Origin: 66-474 sp040388785
GTDB taxonomy: Bacteria; Pseudomonadota; Gammaproteobacteria; Xanthomonadales; Rhodanobacteraceae
DNA: 41,955 nt
Reading direction: 5' to 3'
Assembly: GCA_040388785.1 (NCBI GenBank)
Contig: JAZKBD010000045.1
Span: 1 to 41,955 of the forward strand
The translations under genes and the position numbers were made by a program. Positions 32,099-41,759 of the stretch are shown here, piece after piece. The notes below the pieces were generated by a model. That model was not told the origin of the DNA, ran no database searches, and worked only from the letters and a program-made list of their open reading frames with translations. The stretch's first letter is position 1, and each line of letters starts with the position of its first letter.

Positions 32099-33536
32099 TC
32101 ATGGCTTCGTCGCCGCGTCCGCCGCCGCATCGTTCGCCGGCAGCGGCGCGCCGCCCAGCGCCTTGTACAGCGCGACATATGCGAGCCCGTGCGCCAGCCG
32201 CGCCTGCTCGCGATCGAATTCGGATTCGGTGAGCGCGAGCTGCGCGTCGGCTCGTTGCAGGCCATCGGCCTGGCCCAGGCCCTGCAATTTTTCGCTCAAG
32301 GACAAACCGTTTTGCGAAGCGGTCGCCNNNNNNNNNNGCCGCGGCATTCGCGCCCTGCACGCGCTCGCCCGAAGCATGCAGCGCCGCGAGGTCGGTTTCG
32401 ACTTCCGCCGCGCCCTGCAGCACCGCCTGCCGATAGGCCAGCACCGCGGCGTGCAACTCGTCTTCGCGCGCATCGCGCACCGCGCGGCGCTGGCCCCAGT
32501 CGAACAGCGGGATGTTGATGATCGGACCGATCGCGAAGGTATTGTTGACATCGCCCAATCGGGTACGCCCCTTGACCAGCGCCGCGAAGGTCAGCGAGCT
32601 CCCCAGCGCGAGGCGCGGATACATGTCGGCCTTGGCAATGCCGAGTTCGCCCGCGGCTTTCAGCACCTGGGTTTCGGCGTAGCGGATTTCCGGCCGCGTG
32701 CGCAGCAGATCGGCCGGTACCGAATCGACGTTGCCATCAGCCAGTACCGGCAACGGTCGCGGAGCCAGCCATGCGGGCTCGGGTTCGCTCCTGCCCAGCA
32801 ACAACGCGAGCGCCTGCGCGTGCTGCACGATCGCCGCGCGCGGATCGGCCGCCTGCGCTTCCGCTTTCGCCGCGGCCGCCGCGCCTTGTTCCACTTCCAG
32901 CGTCGATGCCAGTTGCAGTCGTTCCTGCACACGCAGCAACGCGACTTTCTTCTGCGCCGCCTGCGCGGCCAGGTCGAGCAACGCCTCGCTGCGTTGCGCC
33001 GCGCGCAACTGCAGGTATTCGCGCACCACTTCGGCGACCAGCGACACCCGCGCGGATTGCAACGCCGCCTGCGCTTCGCCGGTGTTGGCTTGCGCAAGAT
33101 GGCCGGTAGCGCCACTGCGGCCAAACAGGCCAAACTCCCAGGTCGCATCGAATCCCGCCTGAAAGTAACTCGCGGTGTTCTGGGGGTTGGGTTGCTCGAT
33201 GGTATTGAAGCCCAGATGGGGAAGGAAGGTGGCGCCGGACGCATCTTCCAGCGCGCGCGCCGCACGTAGCTTCCACACCGCCTGCGCGACGTCGAGGTTG
33301 TCTTGCAAGGCCTGCTCGACCAGCGCGTTCAATTGCGGATCATTGAAATGCTTCCACCAACCCGTCAGGTCCGGCTTCGCGCCCAGTTGCGGCGAGGCAT
33401 TGCGCCACTGCGCCGGCAAATCGCTCGACGGCAACTTCGGCACTTCGACGCTGACGCACGCGCCCAGCGCCGCACACGACACCGTCACGGCAAGCGCGCG
33501 CAGCAATCTCGATCGGGCGGGCAGGAATGTGGACAT
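32099..33536 (-). CDS. NodT/TolC-like outer-membrane efflux lipoprotein, interrupted by a gap
   Basis: Signal and lipobox LRALAVTVSCAALGAC. The mature protein starts with PAQWRNASPQ and WWKHFNDPQLNALVEQALQDN, typical of RND/ABC-type outer-membrane factors, followed by long Ala/Gln-rich helices in two repeats and RTRPEIRYAETQVLKAAGELG. A 10-N gap (32328-32337) changes frame; the C-terminal piece after the gap reads GQADGLQRADAQLALTESEF to ALYKALGGAP, the normal ending of this family. It would form the exit duct for the ABC permease/adaptor encoded downstream on the same strand. ATG 33536 is chosen at the signal peptide. Confidence 0.87.
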
Positions 33537-33709
33537 GGATGCGGAAGTGTACCGGCCGACGCAAGTCTGGCAGCGATGGCCGGCAAAAGACGCGCCGACG
33601 GAAGCAGAAGACCTGATCGGACAGCACCATCCTCGCGGGCATATTGGTATGACAACTTGCGGAAAGGCGCGCTGCCAACTGCTTTCGCCGGAATGGCGAC
33701 GGAAGCAAA

Positions 33710-34891
33710 TCAAGCCTCGGTCCACACCTTGTGTGCAGGATCGAACTCCACGGTTACGCGCTCTTTAGCGCGTGCACCGAAGCCGCACACGCATAGCGGG
33801 CCTTCGGTCATCGGCTCCAGCCCGAACGCCTGCTCGATTTCGACTTCGTTGATCGCGGCGGTGATGAACGCGCCGAGGCTCGCTTCGGTCGCGGCGAGAT
33901 ACATGGCTTGCGACAGGTGCCCGGCATCCAGGATCACCGCGCGGTAGGCCTTGGCGTGGTTGCGGTATTTCCAGAAATTGCGCTCGAAGCGCGACACCAG
34001 CGCGATCTGCAGCGGCGCCCCGGCGTAGTACGCTTGCGCGGCGACGAAACGGCGCGCCAGCGACGCGGCGGTTTCCGCATCCAGTTCGCGCAACGGTTCC
34101 AACGCGTGCGCGACCGGATGATAGTGATACAACCCCGCCGACACGCCCTCGACACGCTGCACCAGCAGATACGCCTCGGTCGCGTGCAGGCCGCCCGCCG
34201 ACGGCACACCCTTCTTCAGCAACTGCACGCCGGGCGCGTAATCGCTGACCGCGCGCGCACCGAACGCGCGATACAGCACCGCGGAAAACGCATCGAACGG
34301 CAACGGCGCCGGATCGTAATTGCGGCAGGTGACGCGCCGATCCATCAATGCATCCAGCGGCGACGGCGGCGGCTTTTCCAACGATACGCGCGATGATGCC
34401 AGCGAGCGTTCCGGCACCACCGGCAACGCCGGACCCAAGCGTTCCAGGAAAGTCTGCGAACTGGCTTCGGAGAAAAGCCGTTCGGCTTCTTCGGTATCCA
34501 CGTCGCGCCAACGCGTGTGCCGATGCGCGATGGCCGAAAGTCCGCGCCAATGCACTGCACGCGCGGCATCGTCGGCCTGCGCGAACCGGCGCGACGATTC
34601 GTCCGCCGGTTCCTGTGCGATCAGCAAGCCCTTCGCCAGCAGCGCTTCGAGCACCGCGCGCGGATGCCGCCGCGACAGTTCATCCAGCGATTGCCAGTGG
34701 CCCGGTGACAGCGCGCCCAGCGCGGTGACTTCGGCCGCGTCCAGCGGAATCTCCTCGTCGCGATGCGCGGCCAGCGCCAGCCAGCCGAGCCGTTCGCGCA
34801 CGCCGGTTTCGCCCAGCGCGAGTTCGGCAAAATCGAAATCGATGGATTCGCGCGGTTCGACCAGCACCATCGCGCAACGGCGTACTTGCAT
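33710..34891 (-). CDS. SagB-type peptide-maturation dehydrogenase
   Basis: A 393-residue protein. The N-terminal 180 residues form a helical, winged-helix-like part; the C-terminal part (about 180-385) is an FMN nitroreductase of the SagB kind: RRVTCRNYDPAPLPFDAF, the PSAGGLHATEAYLLVQ loop, AGLYHYHPVAHALEPL, ILDAGHLSQAMYLAATEASLGAF and CVCGFGARAKE near the end. SagB enzymes oxidise azolines to azoles in modified peptides. I recognise it as the relative assigned to a putative peptide-modification system of Xanthomonadales (TIGR04511, from memory). No YcaO or E1-like partner is present. It diverges from the precursor gene, with 89 bases and a shared palindrome between them. Confidence 0.85.
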   Translation of the reverse strand: MQVRRCAMVLVEPRESIDFDFAELALGETGVRERLGWLALAAHRDEEIPLDAAEVTALGALSPGHWQSLDELSRRHPRAVLEALLAKGLLIAQEPADESSRRFAQADDAARAVHWRGLSAIAHRHTRWRDVDTEEAERLFSEASSQTFLERLGPALPVVPERSLASSRVSLEKPPPSPLDALMDRRVTCRNYDPAPLPFDAFSAVLYRAFGARAVSDYAPGVQLLKKGVPSAGGLHATEAYLLVQRVEGVSAGLYHYHPVAHALEPLRELDAETAASLARRFVAAQAYYAGAPLQIALVSRFERNFWKYRNHAKAYRAVILDAGHLSQAMYLAATEASLGAFITAAINEVEIEQAFGLEPMTEGPLCVCGFGARAKERVTVEFDPAHKVWTEA

Positions 34892-34919
34892 GTGCCCCGG
34901 TTCTCGCTTCTACTTGCGC

Positions 34920-34933
34920 CGCCATGGATGGCG
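34920..34933. promoter_or_regulatory. GCCATCCATGGC palindrome, copy 2, in the divergent promoter
   Basis: CGCCAT-GG-ATGGCG lies between the divergent dehydrogenase (start 34891) and precursor (start 34981) genes. The same 12-base core is found at 28855-28866. It could bind a regulator of both operons. Confidence 0.4.
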
Positions 34934-34980
34934 CGATTCCTGCATTGTGCCATCCACTGCCAACGTCCCGGGGAACCACC

Positions 34981-35262
34981 ATGGCCGATTCGAAGTTGTC
35001 GCGCGAGCATTCGCTTGCGCTGTTGCACAAGCTCGCCACTGACGACGGCTTCCGCAGCCGTTACGAACAGAAGCCCGCCGCCGCGCTGGCCGAGGTGGGC
35101 GTACCGCACGAGACGATCGTGAATCTCAGAGCGTCGTGCCTCGCACCCACGAGGTTGGCCAGCAAAGAGCACCATGCCAAGGCACATGCCGAATTGGCCA
35201 ACGCCGCAGCCGATGAATACCTCATGATGACCCCTCCTCAGGTCAAACTTGATTTGGGCTAA
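34981..35262 (+). CDS. Precursor-like small peptide (NHLP-related putative modified peptide)
   Basis: A 93-residue peptide. Residues 6-50 form a leader-like helix with the nitrile-hydratase-leader/Nif11-like wording LHKLATDDGFRSRYEQKPAA then ALAEVGVP. A single cysteine (Cys53 in ASCLAPTRL) and an Ala/His-rich stretch (SKEHHAKAHAELANAAADEY) lead to a Pro/hydrophobic tail (MMTPPQVKLDLG). I recognise this as the putative modified-peptide family (TIGR04509, from memory) that occurs beside this dehydrogenase and cyclase. Core, cleavage site and modification are unknown; there is no run of Cys/Ser/Thr as in azole peptides. GGGGAA precedes the ATG. Confidence 0.8.
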   Translation: MADSKLSREHSLALLHKLATDDGFRSRYEQKPAAALAEVGVPHETIVNLRASCLAPTRLASKEHHAKAHAELANAAADEYLMMTPPQVKLDLG

Positions 35263-35287
35263 GCAAGCTTCGCCGATCCGAAATTTG

Positions 35288-37942
35288 TCAATTCGACCGG
35301 AATTTCCGGATTCGAGCAGAAAGCCAAGGCTGCTTCGTCTCGATCGGCCAAGCACTTTCGAGCTCAATCAAGGCTTGTTGGGCAGCAGTTTTATCACCCA
35401 AGGAATCGGATAGTTCTGCACTGCGCAACAAAACCAAATTCGATTCGGCGACGTTGAACGGCACGAGGGTGAAGAGCATGTTGCTTTCCACATAGGCCCG
35501 CCCGCGATGAGATGACAACCAGTGGGTTTCGGTTAACGCGCCAGCGTTGTCGTGAGCGTCGGCATAAGCGTCCGTCAGGGCGACGTGCGTGATGTACAAC
35601 TCGCTGCCGTTCACCAGCGGCTTCAAGGTTGCAAGCGCTTCCTGCGGTTCGCCGGACGCGCGTTCTATTTCGGCCTTGGCTACACTGCGCAGGTTATCCA
35701 GCACCGGCATGTCCGTATCTGATTGGGGACTGCCTATTGCGAGCGCATGCTCGGCGAGTTTGGTATCGCCGGCATGTGCAGCAAGATAAGCCGCCAGCAC
35801 GATCTGGAATTTCAATTCGGCACGGTCGGTTGGAACGGCGCTTGCGAGCGCCTTTTCCTCGCGGGCGAGATAACCGGTGAGCGCCGAGACCTGCGTGTTG
35901 GCAGGCGTTCCATCCAGTGCATGCAGGCTGAGCGCCATTGCTTCGTAACGCCCAGCAACGCGAGGGCCGAACGAGGCGGCTTTTGCCTGCGTGGCCTTCA
36001 GCATCTCATCGGCATGCTGCCATTCGCCTTGGTCCAAAATCATTGCGATCCGAATGCCTGAGTCAATGACATCTGTCTCTGGAGAACCCGAAGACTTGCC
36101 GCGTTCAATGATGTCGGCTGCATCCTTGAAATGTCTTTGCGCCGCATAGACGCTGGCGTACAGCGAGTTTTGATAGTGGGCGCCATCGGCCATGGATTTC
36201 GAAAAGGCACGCAACGCGTCGGCATACCGCCCGGCCTCGACATACATTGCGCCGAGCAAGTATTCGCTGGCGGCGCGATGGGGATTCTTGGGCGACGCCG
36301 CTTGCTTGAGATACGGGATCGCTGAATTGAAGTCATTGGCAAACTGCGAGAGGAAGTAAGCGTAGTTGCTGACGCCAGCGGAAAAGTCAGGATACACGGA
36401 GGCAAGCAGTTTCCATTTCTCCAAGGACTGTCGTGGGGCCATGTAACTTGCGACCCATGCGTCCACGTACAACACGTCGCGTGCGGACAGGCGCGCATGG
36501 TCGATTTGGGCCGCTCGGACTTCTGCCAGAGCTTTGGCCGGCTGATCTTCACCTTCAAAGATCTTGGCAAGGCCGATATGCGCCAACGCAAAATGGGGGT
36601 CGATTCGCAACGCCTCCGTGTAAAATGCTTCGGCACTTCTCTGATCGGCGTTGTTGTAAGCCCGCTCCCCCAGCGAATACGCCTTCAACGCATTCAAATC
36701 CGGCGTCGCCACCTGCGCCAGCGGTTGCGATTGTTTGGACACCATCGCCAGCGCTTCGCCCAGCTTGCCGCGCAACTGCTTGCTGACGCTGTCCAGCGAG
36801 GGCAGCACGGATTGCGCACCGATGCCATCGGCGGACACCGAGTACACCGTGGCCTGGGTGTTGGGGTCGATCACTTCCGCGGTGACGCGCATGCGCCCGC
36901 CGACGTCCGCGACAGTGGGCAGGATCAAGGCGCGCGCGCCTTCGCGCAGCGCGATCTGTGCGCCGATCGTGCGATTGACCTCGGTCTTGTCGGGGTCCAG
37001 CGTCATGCGTTGCAGCGTCTGCTGCACCGACAGGTCCGGCAGCACGTTGACGTACTGTGACTGCTCCAGGCTGATGCGCAGCGCGGAATCGACCGACTGG
37101 TCGTACAGCTTGTCGCCGGTGAGGTTGTGCAGGTTGCCGACCACCACCCAGTCGCGCGCGGCGAACGCCAGCGTGGGCGGGCTTTGCAGCACGAACCAAG
37201 CGGTGACGCCGATGGCGATCAGCAGCATCGCGGCTTCGGCCACCAGCGTCATGGGACGCCGCCACCACGGCAGGATGCGCTTGGCAGTGCGGCCGGATTT
37301 CGGCGCGTGCAGCGGCGCGACTTCGTCCTCGCCCACTTCCACCACTTCGATGGCGTCGGGCAGTCCCTTGAAGCGGTAGCGGCCGTGGGTTTTCCAGTGC
37401 ACGCGCCCGGCGGCCTTCGCGCCCAGTTCGCCCTCGGCGCGGTGCGCGATGCCGGCGGCGGCCGACGACACCAATATCTGCTGCGGTTTCGCCAGTTGCG
37501 CGAGCCGCGCAGCCACCGGTTTTACCAGTCCTTCCACCTCGATCGGCTTGGCGCCCCGCGACACGTCGTCGGATGCGTTTTCCCAGATCACCACGTCGCC
37601 CATGTGGATGCCGACGCGCGCGCGCACCACCACGCCTTCGGCCGCTGACATGTGTTTCAGGCCGCGCTGGTAATCCAGCGCAAAGGCGGCGGCCTGGATG
37701 GGACGTTCGAACATCAAGAGGAAGCCGTCGGTCTTGTCGATCTCGCGGCCGCGGTGCTGTTCCACCAGCGCGCGCGCCAGACGGTCGTGCTTGCGGATGA
37801 TGTTGGCCGCGTTCTGGTCGCCCATGCGCTCGACCAGCGCAGTGGAATCGGCGATGTCGCACACCACCAGCGTGCGCAATTGCGGCGTGGCCATGCGGCC
37901 GGGGCCGGGGGCGGTTTCGAGCTGATGGACTTCGGCGGTCAT
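35288..37942 (-). CDS. Class III nucleotidyl cyclase with TM helix and TPR-like C-terminus
   Basis: An 884-residue protein. Residues 20-170 form a class III cyclase homology domain: metal Asp29 (LVVCDIADSTALVERMG), Asp72 in DKTDGFLLMF, VGIHMGDV and VAARLAQLAKPQQILVS. The Asn normally three residues before the AAR arginine region appears replaced by Pro142, while Arg146 is kept. A helix at 233-252 (LVAEAAMLLIAIGVTAWFVL) separates it from a beta domain (NLTGDKLYDQSVDSALRISL) and many TPR-like repeats from about 420 on (LGERAYNNADQRSAEAFYTE). It belongs to the cyclase I know from the putative peptide-modification set (TIGR04510, from memory). It converges with the precursor gene 25 bases away. 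GGAG precedes the ATG. Confidence 0.85.
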   Translation of the reverse strand: MTAEVHQLETAPGPGRMATPQLRTLVVCDIADSTALVERMGDQNAANIIRKHDRLARALVEQHRGREIDKTDGFLLMFERPIQAAAFALDYQRGLKHMSAAEGVVVRARVGIHMGDVVIWENASDDVSRGAKPIEVEGLVKPVAARLAQLAKPQQILVSSAAAGIAHRAEGELGAKAAGRVHWKTHGRYRFKGLPDAIEVVEVGEDEVAPLHAPKSGRTAKRILPWWRRPMTLVAEAAMLLIAIGVTAWFVLQSPPTLAFAARDWVVVGNLHNLTGDKLYDQSVDSALRISLEQSQYVNVLPDLSVQQTLQRMTLDPDKTEVNRTIGAQIALREGARALILPTVADVGGRMRVTAEVIDPNTQATVYSVSADGIGAQSVLPSLDSVSKQLRGKLGEALAMVSKQSQPLAQVATPDLNALKAYSLGERAYNNADQRSAEAFYTEALRIDPHFALAHIGLAKIFEGEDQPAKALAEVRAAQIDHARLSARDVLYVDAWVASYMAPRQSLEKWKLLASVYPDFSAGVSNYAYFLSQFANDFNSAIPYLKQAASPKNPHRAASEYLLGAMYVEAGRYADALRAFSKSMADGAHYQNSLYASVYAAQRHFKDAADIIERGKSSGSPETDVIDSGIRIAMILDQGEWQHADEMLKATQAKAASFGPRVAGRYEAMALSLHALDGTPANTQVSALTGYLAREEKALASAVPTDRAELKFQIVLAAYLAAHAGDTKLAEHALAIGSPQSDTDMPVLDNLRSVAKAEIERASGEPQEALATLKPLVNGSELYITHVALTDAYADAHDNAGALTETHWLSSHRGRAYVESNMLFTLVPFNVAESNLVLLRSAELSDSLGDKTAAQQALIELESAWPIETKQPWLSARIRKFRSN

Positions 37943-37953
37943 GCGAGCTCCTT

Positions 37954-38058
37954 CGTTCGCGCCGAGCGTAGTAAGCGCAGCGAACGGAGTCGAAGTTTTT
38001 ATCCTTCGACTTTGGTCCCGGCTCGGATCAGAGCCGGAGCCTACGCTCAGGACGAACG
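37954..38058. repeat. Dispersed inverted-repeat element, copy 2
   Basis: About 105 bases sharing ends and core with the element at 31997-32086: GAGCGTAG, GCGAACGGAGTCGAAG, CCTTCGACT and CTACGCTCAG...CGAACGG. Its central stem is CCGGCTC/GAGCCGG. It fills most of the gap between the GGDEF gene and the cyclase gene. Confidence 0.7.
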
Positions 38059-38084
38059 GGTTTCACCATTCGTCCCGGAAAAAA

Positions 38085-39116
<1,032 letters not shown>

Positions 39117-39232
39117 CCCCCAAGTTTTCCGCCCCGATCATAACCCAGCGGCAAGCAGCCCGCAGGGCGACCCAAGTGAACGATTATGGCACGGATTCTG
39201 CTTGAACCCGTGCTCACTCACGGGGGACATCC

Positions 39233-39820
39233 ATGAAGATCCGCTTGCTGCTGCCAGTCGCGCTGGCACTGCTCTGCTGCGCGTGCGTCACGAACATTCG
39301 CCCGGACGTCGCCGGCAATCCACCGCCCGCCGAACCGTTCTCGCAATTCCAGCACTACATGCTGGCGCCAATGAAGGTATCCAGCGAGGCCGCGCACGAA
39401 ACGGCGGCGGTGGACAAGATTTCGACTTACATGCAGCAGCGCGTGGGCGGAACGTTGGCCGGTTGGGAAAACCGCAACCAGAGCGGGCGCGTGCTGAACA
39501 TCGAACCGACCATCGTGCAGTTGAAGTTCGTCAGCGGCGGCGCGCGATTCTTCGCGGGCGCGCTGGCCGGCAGTTNNNNNNNNNNCGGCAGTTCCGCGGT
39601 GCTGATGCGGGTGAAATTCACCGATGCGCAAACCGGCCGGGTCATTGCCGATCCCGAGTTCTACCAGCGTGCGGCGGCCTACGGCGGCGCGTGGAGCATC
39701 GGCGGGACCGACAACGGCATGCTGGCGCGCATCGCCACCGTCGTGCAGCAGTATCTGCAAAACAACGACGCGCGGGCCGTGGGTGGTCCGACCGGCCTTG
39801 ACGGCACTGAACGGAAATAA
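39233..39820 (+). CDS. Lipoprotein with DUF4410-like features, interrupted by a gap
   Basis: About 195 residues. Lipoprotein signal MKIRLLLPVALALLCCAC. The mature part contains YMLAPMKVSSE, VGGTLAGWENRNQSGRVLNIEPTI and RFFAGALAGS, then a 10-N gap (39576-39585) in a Gly-rich place, and GSSAVLMRVKFTDAQTGRVI with IATVVQQYLQ. This order resembles DUF4410 lipoproteins; function is unknown. CGGCAGTT occurs on both sides of the gap, so the flanks may overlap. GGGGGA precedes the ATG. Confidence 0.75.
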   Translation: MKIRLLLPVALALLCCACVTNIRPDVAGNPPPAEPFSQFQHYMLAPMKVSSEAAHETAAVDKISTYMQQRVGGTLAGWENRNQSGRVLNIEPTIVQLKFVSGGARFFAGALAGSXXXXGSSAVLMRVKFTDAQTGRVIADPEFYQRAAAYGGAWSIGGTDNGMLARIATVVQQYLQNNDARAVGGPTGLDGTERK

Positions 39821-39838
39821 CCAGCGAGCACCGCGGGC

Positions 39839-40444
39839 TCAAACCCCGCGGTGTTTGCCCCGGAAGGGCGCGTAGAACGCGCGCAGCGCGGCGATGTCGG
39901 CGTCCTTGTCTTCGGTGGGATGAAACAGCGGGCCGAGTCCGATCACCTTGCGCGGATAGTCGAAATATCCCGGCAGGACCGGCACGCCGGCCCGGCGCGC
40001 GATGTGCCAGAAGCCCGATTTCCATCGGCTGACGGCCTTGCGCGTGCCCTCGGGTTCAATGCCCAGCCACAGGCGTTCGCTGGCGTGGAAGCGCGCCACC
40101 ATCTGGCCCACGACATCGGTCGCGGCGGTGCGCTCGATCGGCACGCCGCCCAGCTTGCGCAACAACCCGCCAAGCGGCCAACGGAACAGTTCGCGCTTGG
40201 CCATGAAGCTGATGTCCACGCCCAGCGCCACCTTGAACAGCAAGCCGAAGATGCCGTCCCACCATGACGAATGCGGCGCGACGATCAGCACCAGTTTCGG
40301 CACGTCCGGCAACTCGCCTTCGAGACGCCAGCCGCTCGCCTTCACCCACGCGCGGAAAGCATGACGCCAAGCGCGATCGGGGAATTGCGGCATCGCGGGC
40401 GGCAGGCTGACCGGCAAGGCGGGGCCGCGCGCAGCGGCGTTCAA
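39839..40444 (-). CDS. PlsC-family acyltransferase
   Basis: A 201-residue membrane-associated acyltransferase. The catalytic HX4D motif is in APHSSWWDGIFG, the substrate motif in GIEPEGTRKAVSRWKSG, and VPIERTA lies between them. It transfers an acyl group to lysophosphatidate or a similar lipid; the short form is common for uncharacterised PlsC-like proteins. The ATG overlaps the arfB stop by four bases (ATGA), which fixes the start and puts both in one operon. Confidence 0.87.
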   Translation of the reverse strand: MNAAARGPALPVSLPPAMPQFPDRAWRHAFRAWVKASGWRLEGELPDVPKLVLIVAPHSSWWDGIFGLLFKVALGVDISFMAKRELFRWPLGGLLRKLGGVPIERTAATDVVGQMVARFHASERLWLGIEPEGTRKAVSRWKSGFWHIARRAGVPVLPGYFDYPRKVIGLGPLFHPTEDKDADIAALRAFYAPFRGKHRGV

Positions 40445-40893
40445 TCCTCGCTCCCCGGACGGCCGCGGTTGCGCTTCACCGTGCCGCGCTGCTTCTTGCC
40501 GGCGAGGCGGCGTTCCTTCGTCAGCAAGTCACCCTTGCCGTCGATGGGATTGCNNNNNNNNNNCGGCTTGGTCGCGACGCGTTTTTTTGGCGGCACCAGC
40601 ACTGCGCGGATGATTTCAATCAAACGTGCGCGCACGTCGTCGCGGTTGCGCGCCTGGTCGCGGAAGCGCCGCGCCTGGATCACCAGTACGCCCTCGTCGG
40701 TCAGCCGCCGATCGTGCCGCGCCAACACGCGCGCGCGCACCGCATCCGGCAACGACGGCGAATGCGCGACGTCGAAGCGCAATTCCACCGCGCTTTCGGT
40801 GCGATTGACGTGCTGCCCGCCGGGACCGTCGGCGCGCAAGAAGCGCTCGGTCAATTCCGATTCGGGAATGTCGATGGAGGACGAAATGCGCAT
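40441..40893 (-). CDS. arfB: Alternative ribosome-rescue factor ArfB, interrupted by a gap
   Basis: About 150 residues. The peptidyl-tRNA hydrolase motif GGQ is in FLRADGPGGQHVNRTESAVELRFD. The basic C-terminal tail that enters the mRNA channel (KKRVATKP, gap, then RRLAGKKQRGTVKRNRGRP) is present but cut by 10 Ns (40554-40563). ArfB hydrolyses peptidyl-tRNA on stalled ribosomes without a stop codon. It is followed by the overlapping acyltransferase gene. Confidence 0.9.
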   Translation of the reverse strand: MRISSSIDIPESELTERFLRADGPGGQHVNRTESAVELRFDVAHSPSLPDAVRARVLARHDRRLTDEGVLVIQARRFRDQARNRDDVRARLIEIIRAVLVPPKKRVATKPXXXXNPIDGKGDLLTKERRLAGKKQRGTVKRNRGRPGSED

Positions 40894-40930
40894 GCGGCAA
40901 AGGTTACGCGAACGGCGCGCGCGCGTCGCG

Positions 40931-41689
40931 TCAGGACCCGGGCCAGCTCATCTCCAGGTGCGTGTTGTTGAACTCCGGATCATCCAGCGAACCGCCGCGC
41001 GTGATCGTCAGGCCATCGGGCAGCCCCTCGACGTCCACGCTCGAACCTTCACCGAAGCGCATGCCGCGCGCCTGCAGATCGACCAGCCGCGCGGCGATCG
41101 CGCCCGCACGCTGCGTTTCGGATTGCGGCACGCGACGAATGCTGATGTCGGGACGCGCGAACTTGCGCATGCCGCGGGTCTTGATCCACGCGCTGCCCGC
41201 CGTGTCGTCCTGGCGCAGCACCAGCACGTGGTTGCGCGCGGCCGATGTTTCCTCGCCGGCGTAACGTGCACGCCACGCGTCCGCGCTGAACATCTCCAGT
41301 ATCTGCGGATCGACCACCGCGACGCCGCCGGCCTCCAGCAACGCGGCGACCACGCCCAGCGTGTCGCGCAAATATGCGAGCGAATCGGCATCGGGCAATT
41401 CGCCGCGCAGCATCAGGCATTCCGGTGCCTTGCGCGCGGCGTCGAACGCCGCGGGATTGCCTTCGCGCAGAATCTCGCCCAGCGCGCCGCGCAGCGGATG
41501 CCCTTGCCAATGCGCCAGCGCGGCTTTCGGGATGCGCCGCATCTCGACCTCCTGCGGCAAGCCATGGCTGCCATGCGCGGAAAGGTCGAGCTGCGGTTCG
41601 GCCGCGAACTCGCCGAACACGAAATACAGCAACATCGCCTTCGCTTCATCGCGCGTCCAATGCGGGCGCGACCAGTCGGACTCGGCCAT
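40931..41689 (-). CDS. Unknown protein
   Basis: I do not recognise this 252-residue soluble protein. It has an acidic start (MAESDWSRPHWTRDEAKAML), a middle with PECLMLRGELPDADSLAYL and GVAVVDPQILEMFSADAW, and a C-terminal SRAA-free stretch VEGLPDGLTITRGGSLDDPEFNN. No signal peptide, membrane helix or known motif is visible. ATG 41689 is chosen because GAAGGA lies eight bases upstream; the longer open frame to 41929 runs back over the rep start. It is 37 bases upstream of arfB on the same strand. Confidence 0.7.
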   Translation of the reverse strand: MAESDWSRPHWTRDEAKAMLLYFVFGEFAAEPQLDLSAHGSHGLPQEVEMRRIPKAALAHWQGHPLRGALGEILREGNPAAFDAARKAPECLMLRGELPDADSLAYLRDTLGVVAALLEAGGVAVVDPQILEMFSADAWRARYAGEETSAARNHVLVLRQDDTAGSAWIKTRGMRKFARPDISIRRVPQSETQRAGAIAARLVDLQARGMRFGEGSSVDVEGLPDGLTITRGGSLDDPEFNNTHLEMSWPGS

Positions 41690-41759
41690 GCGGTGTCCTT
41701 CGGGAATCGAAAGTCGACACGGTAACATCGTCGGCCGTCTTCGCGCTTTCGTTCCCGCA

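Noticed and set aside
31956..33725. An outer-membrane factor extended through the gap into the repeat and permease region
   Set aside because: The frame after the gap is Arg-rich; the family ending is found in another frame, stopping at 32099.
34981..35262. Nitrile hydratase subunit
   Set aside because: Only the leader-like helix is shared; the metal-binding cysteine cluster of nitrile hydratase is absent.
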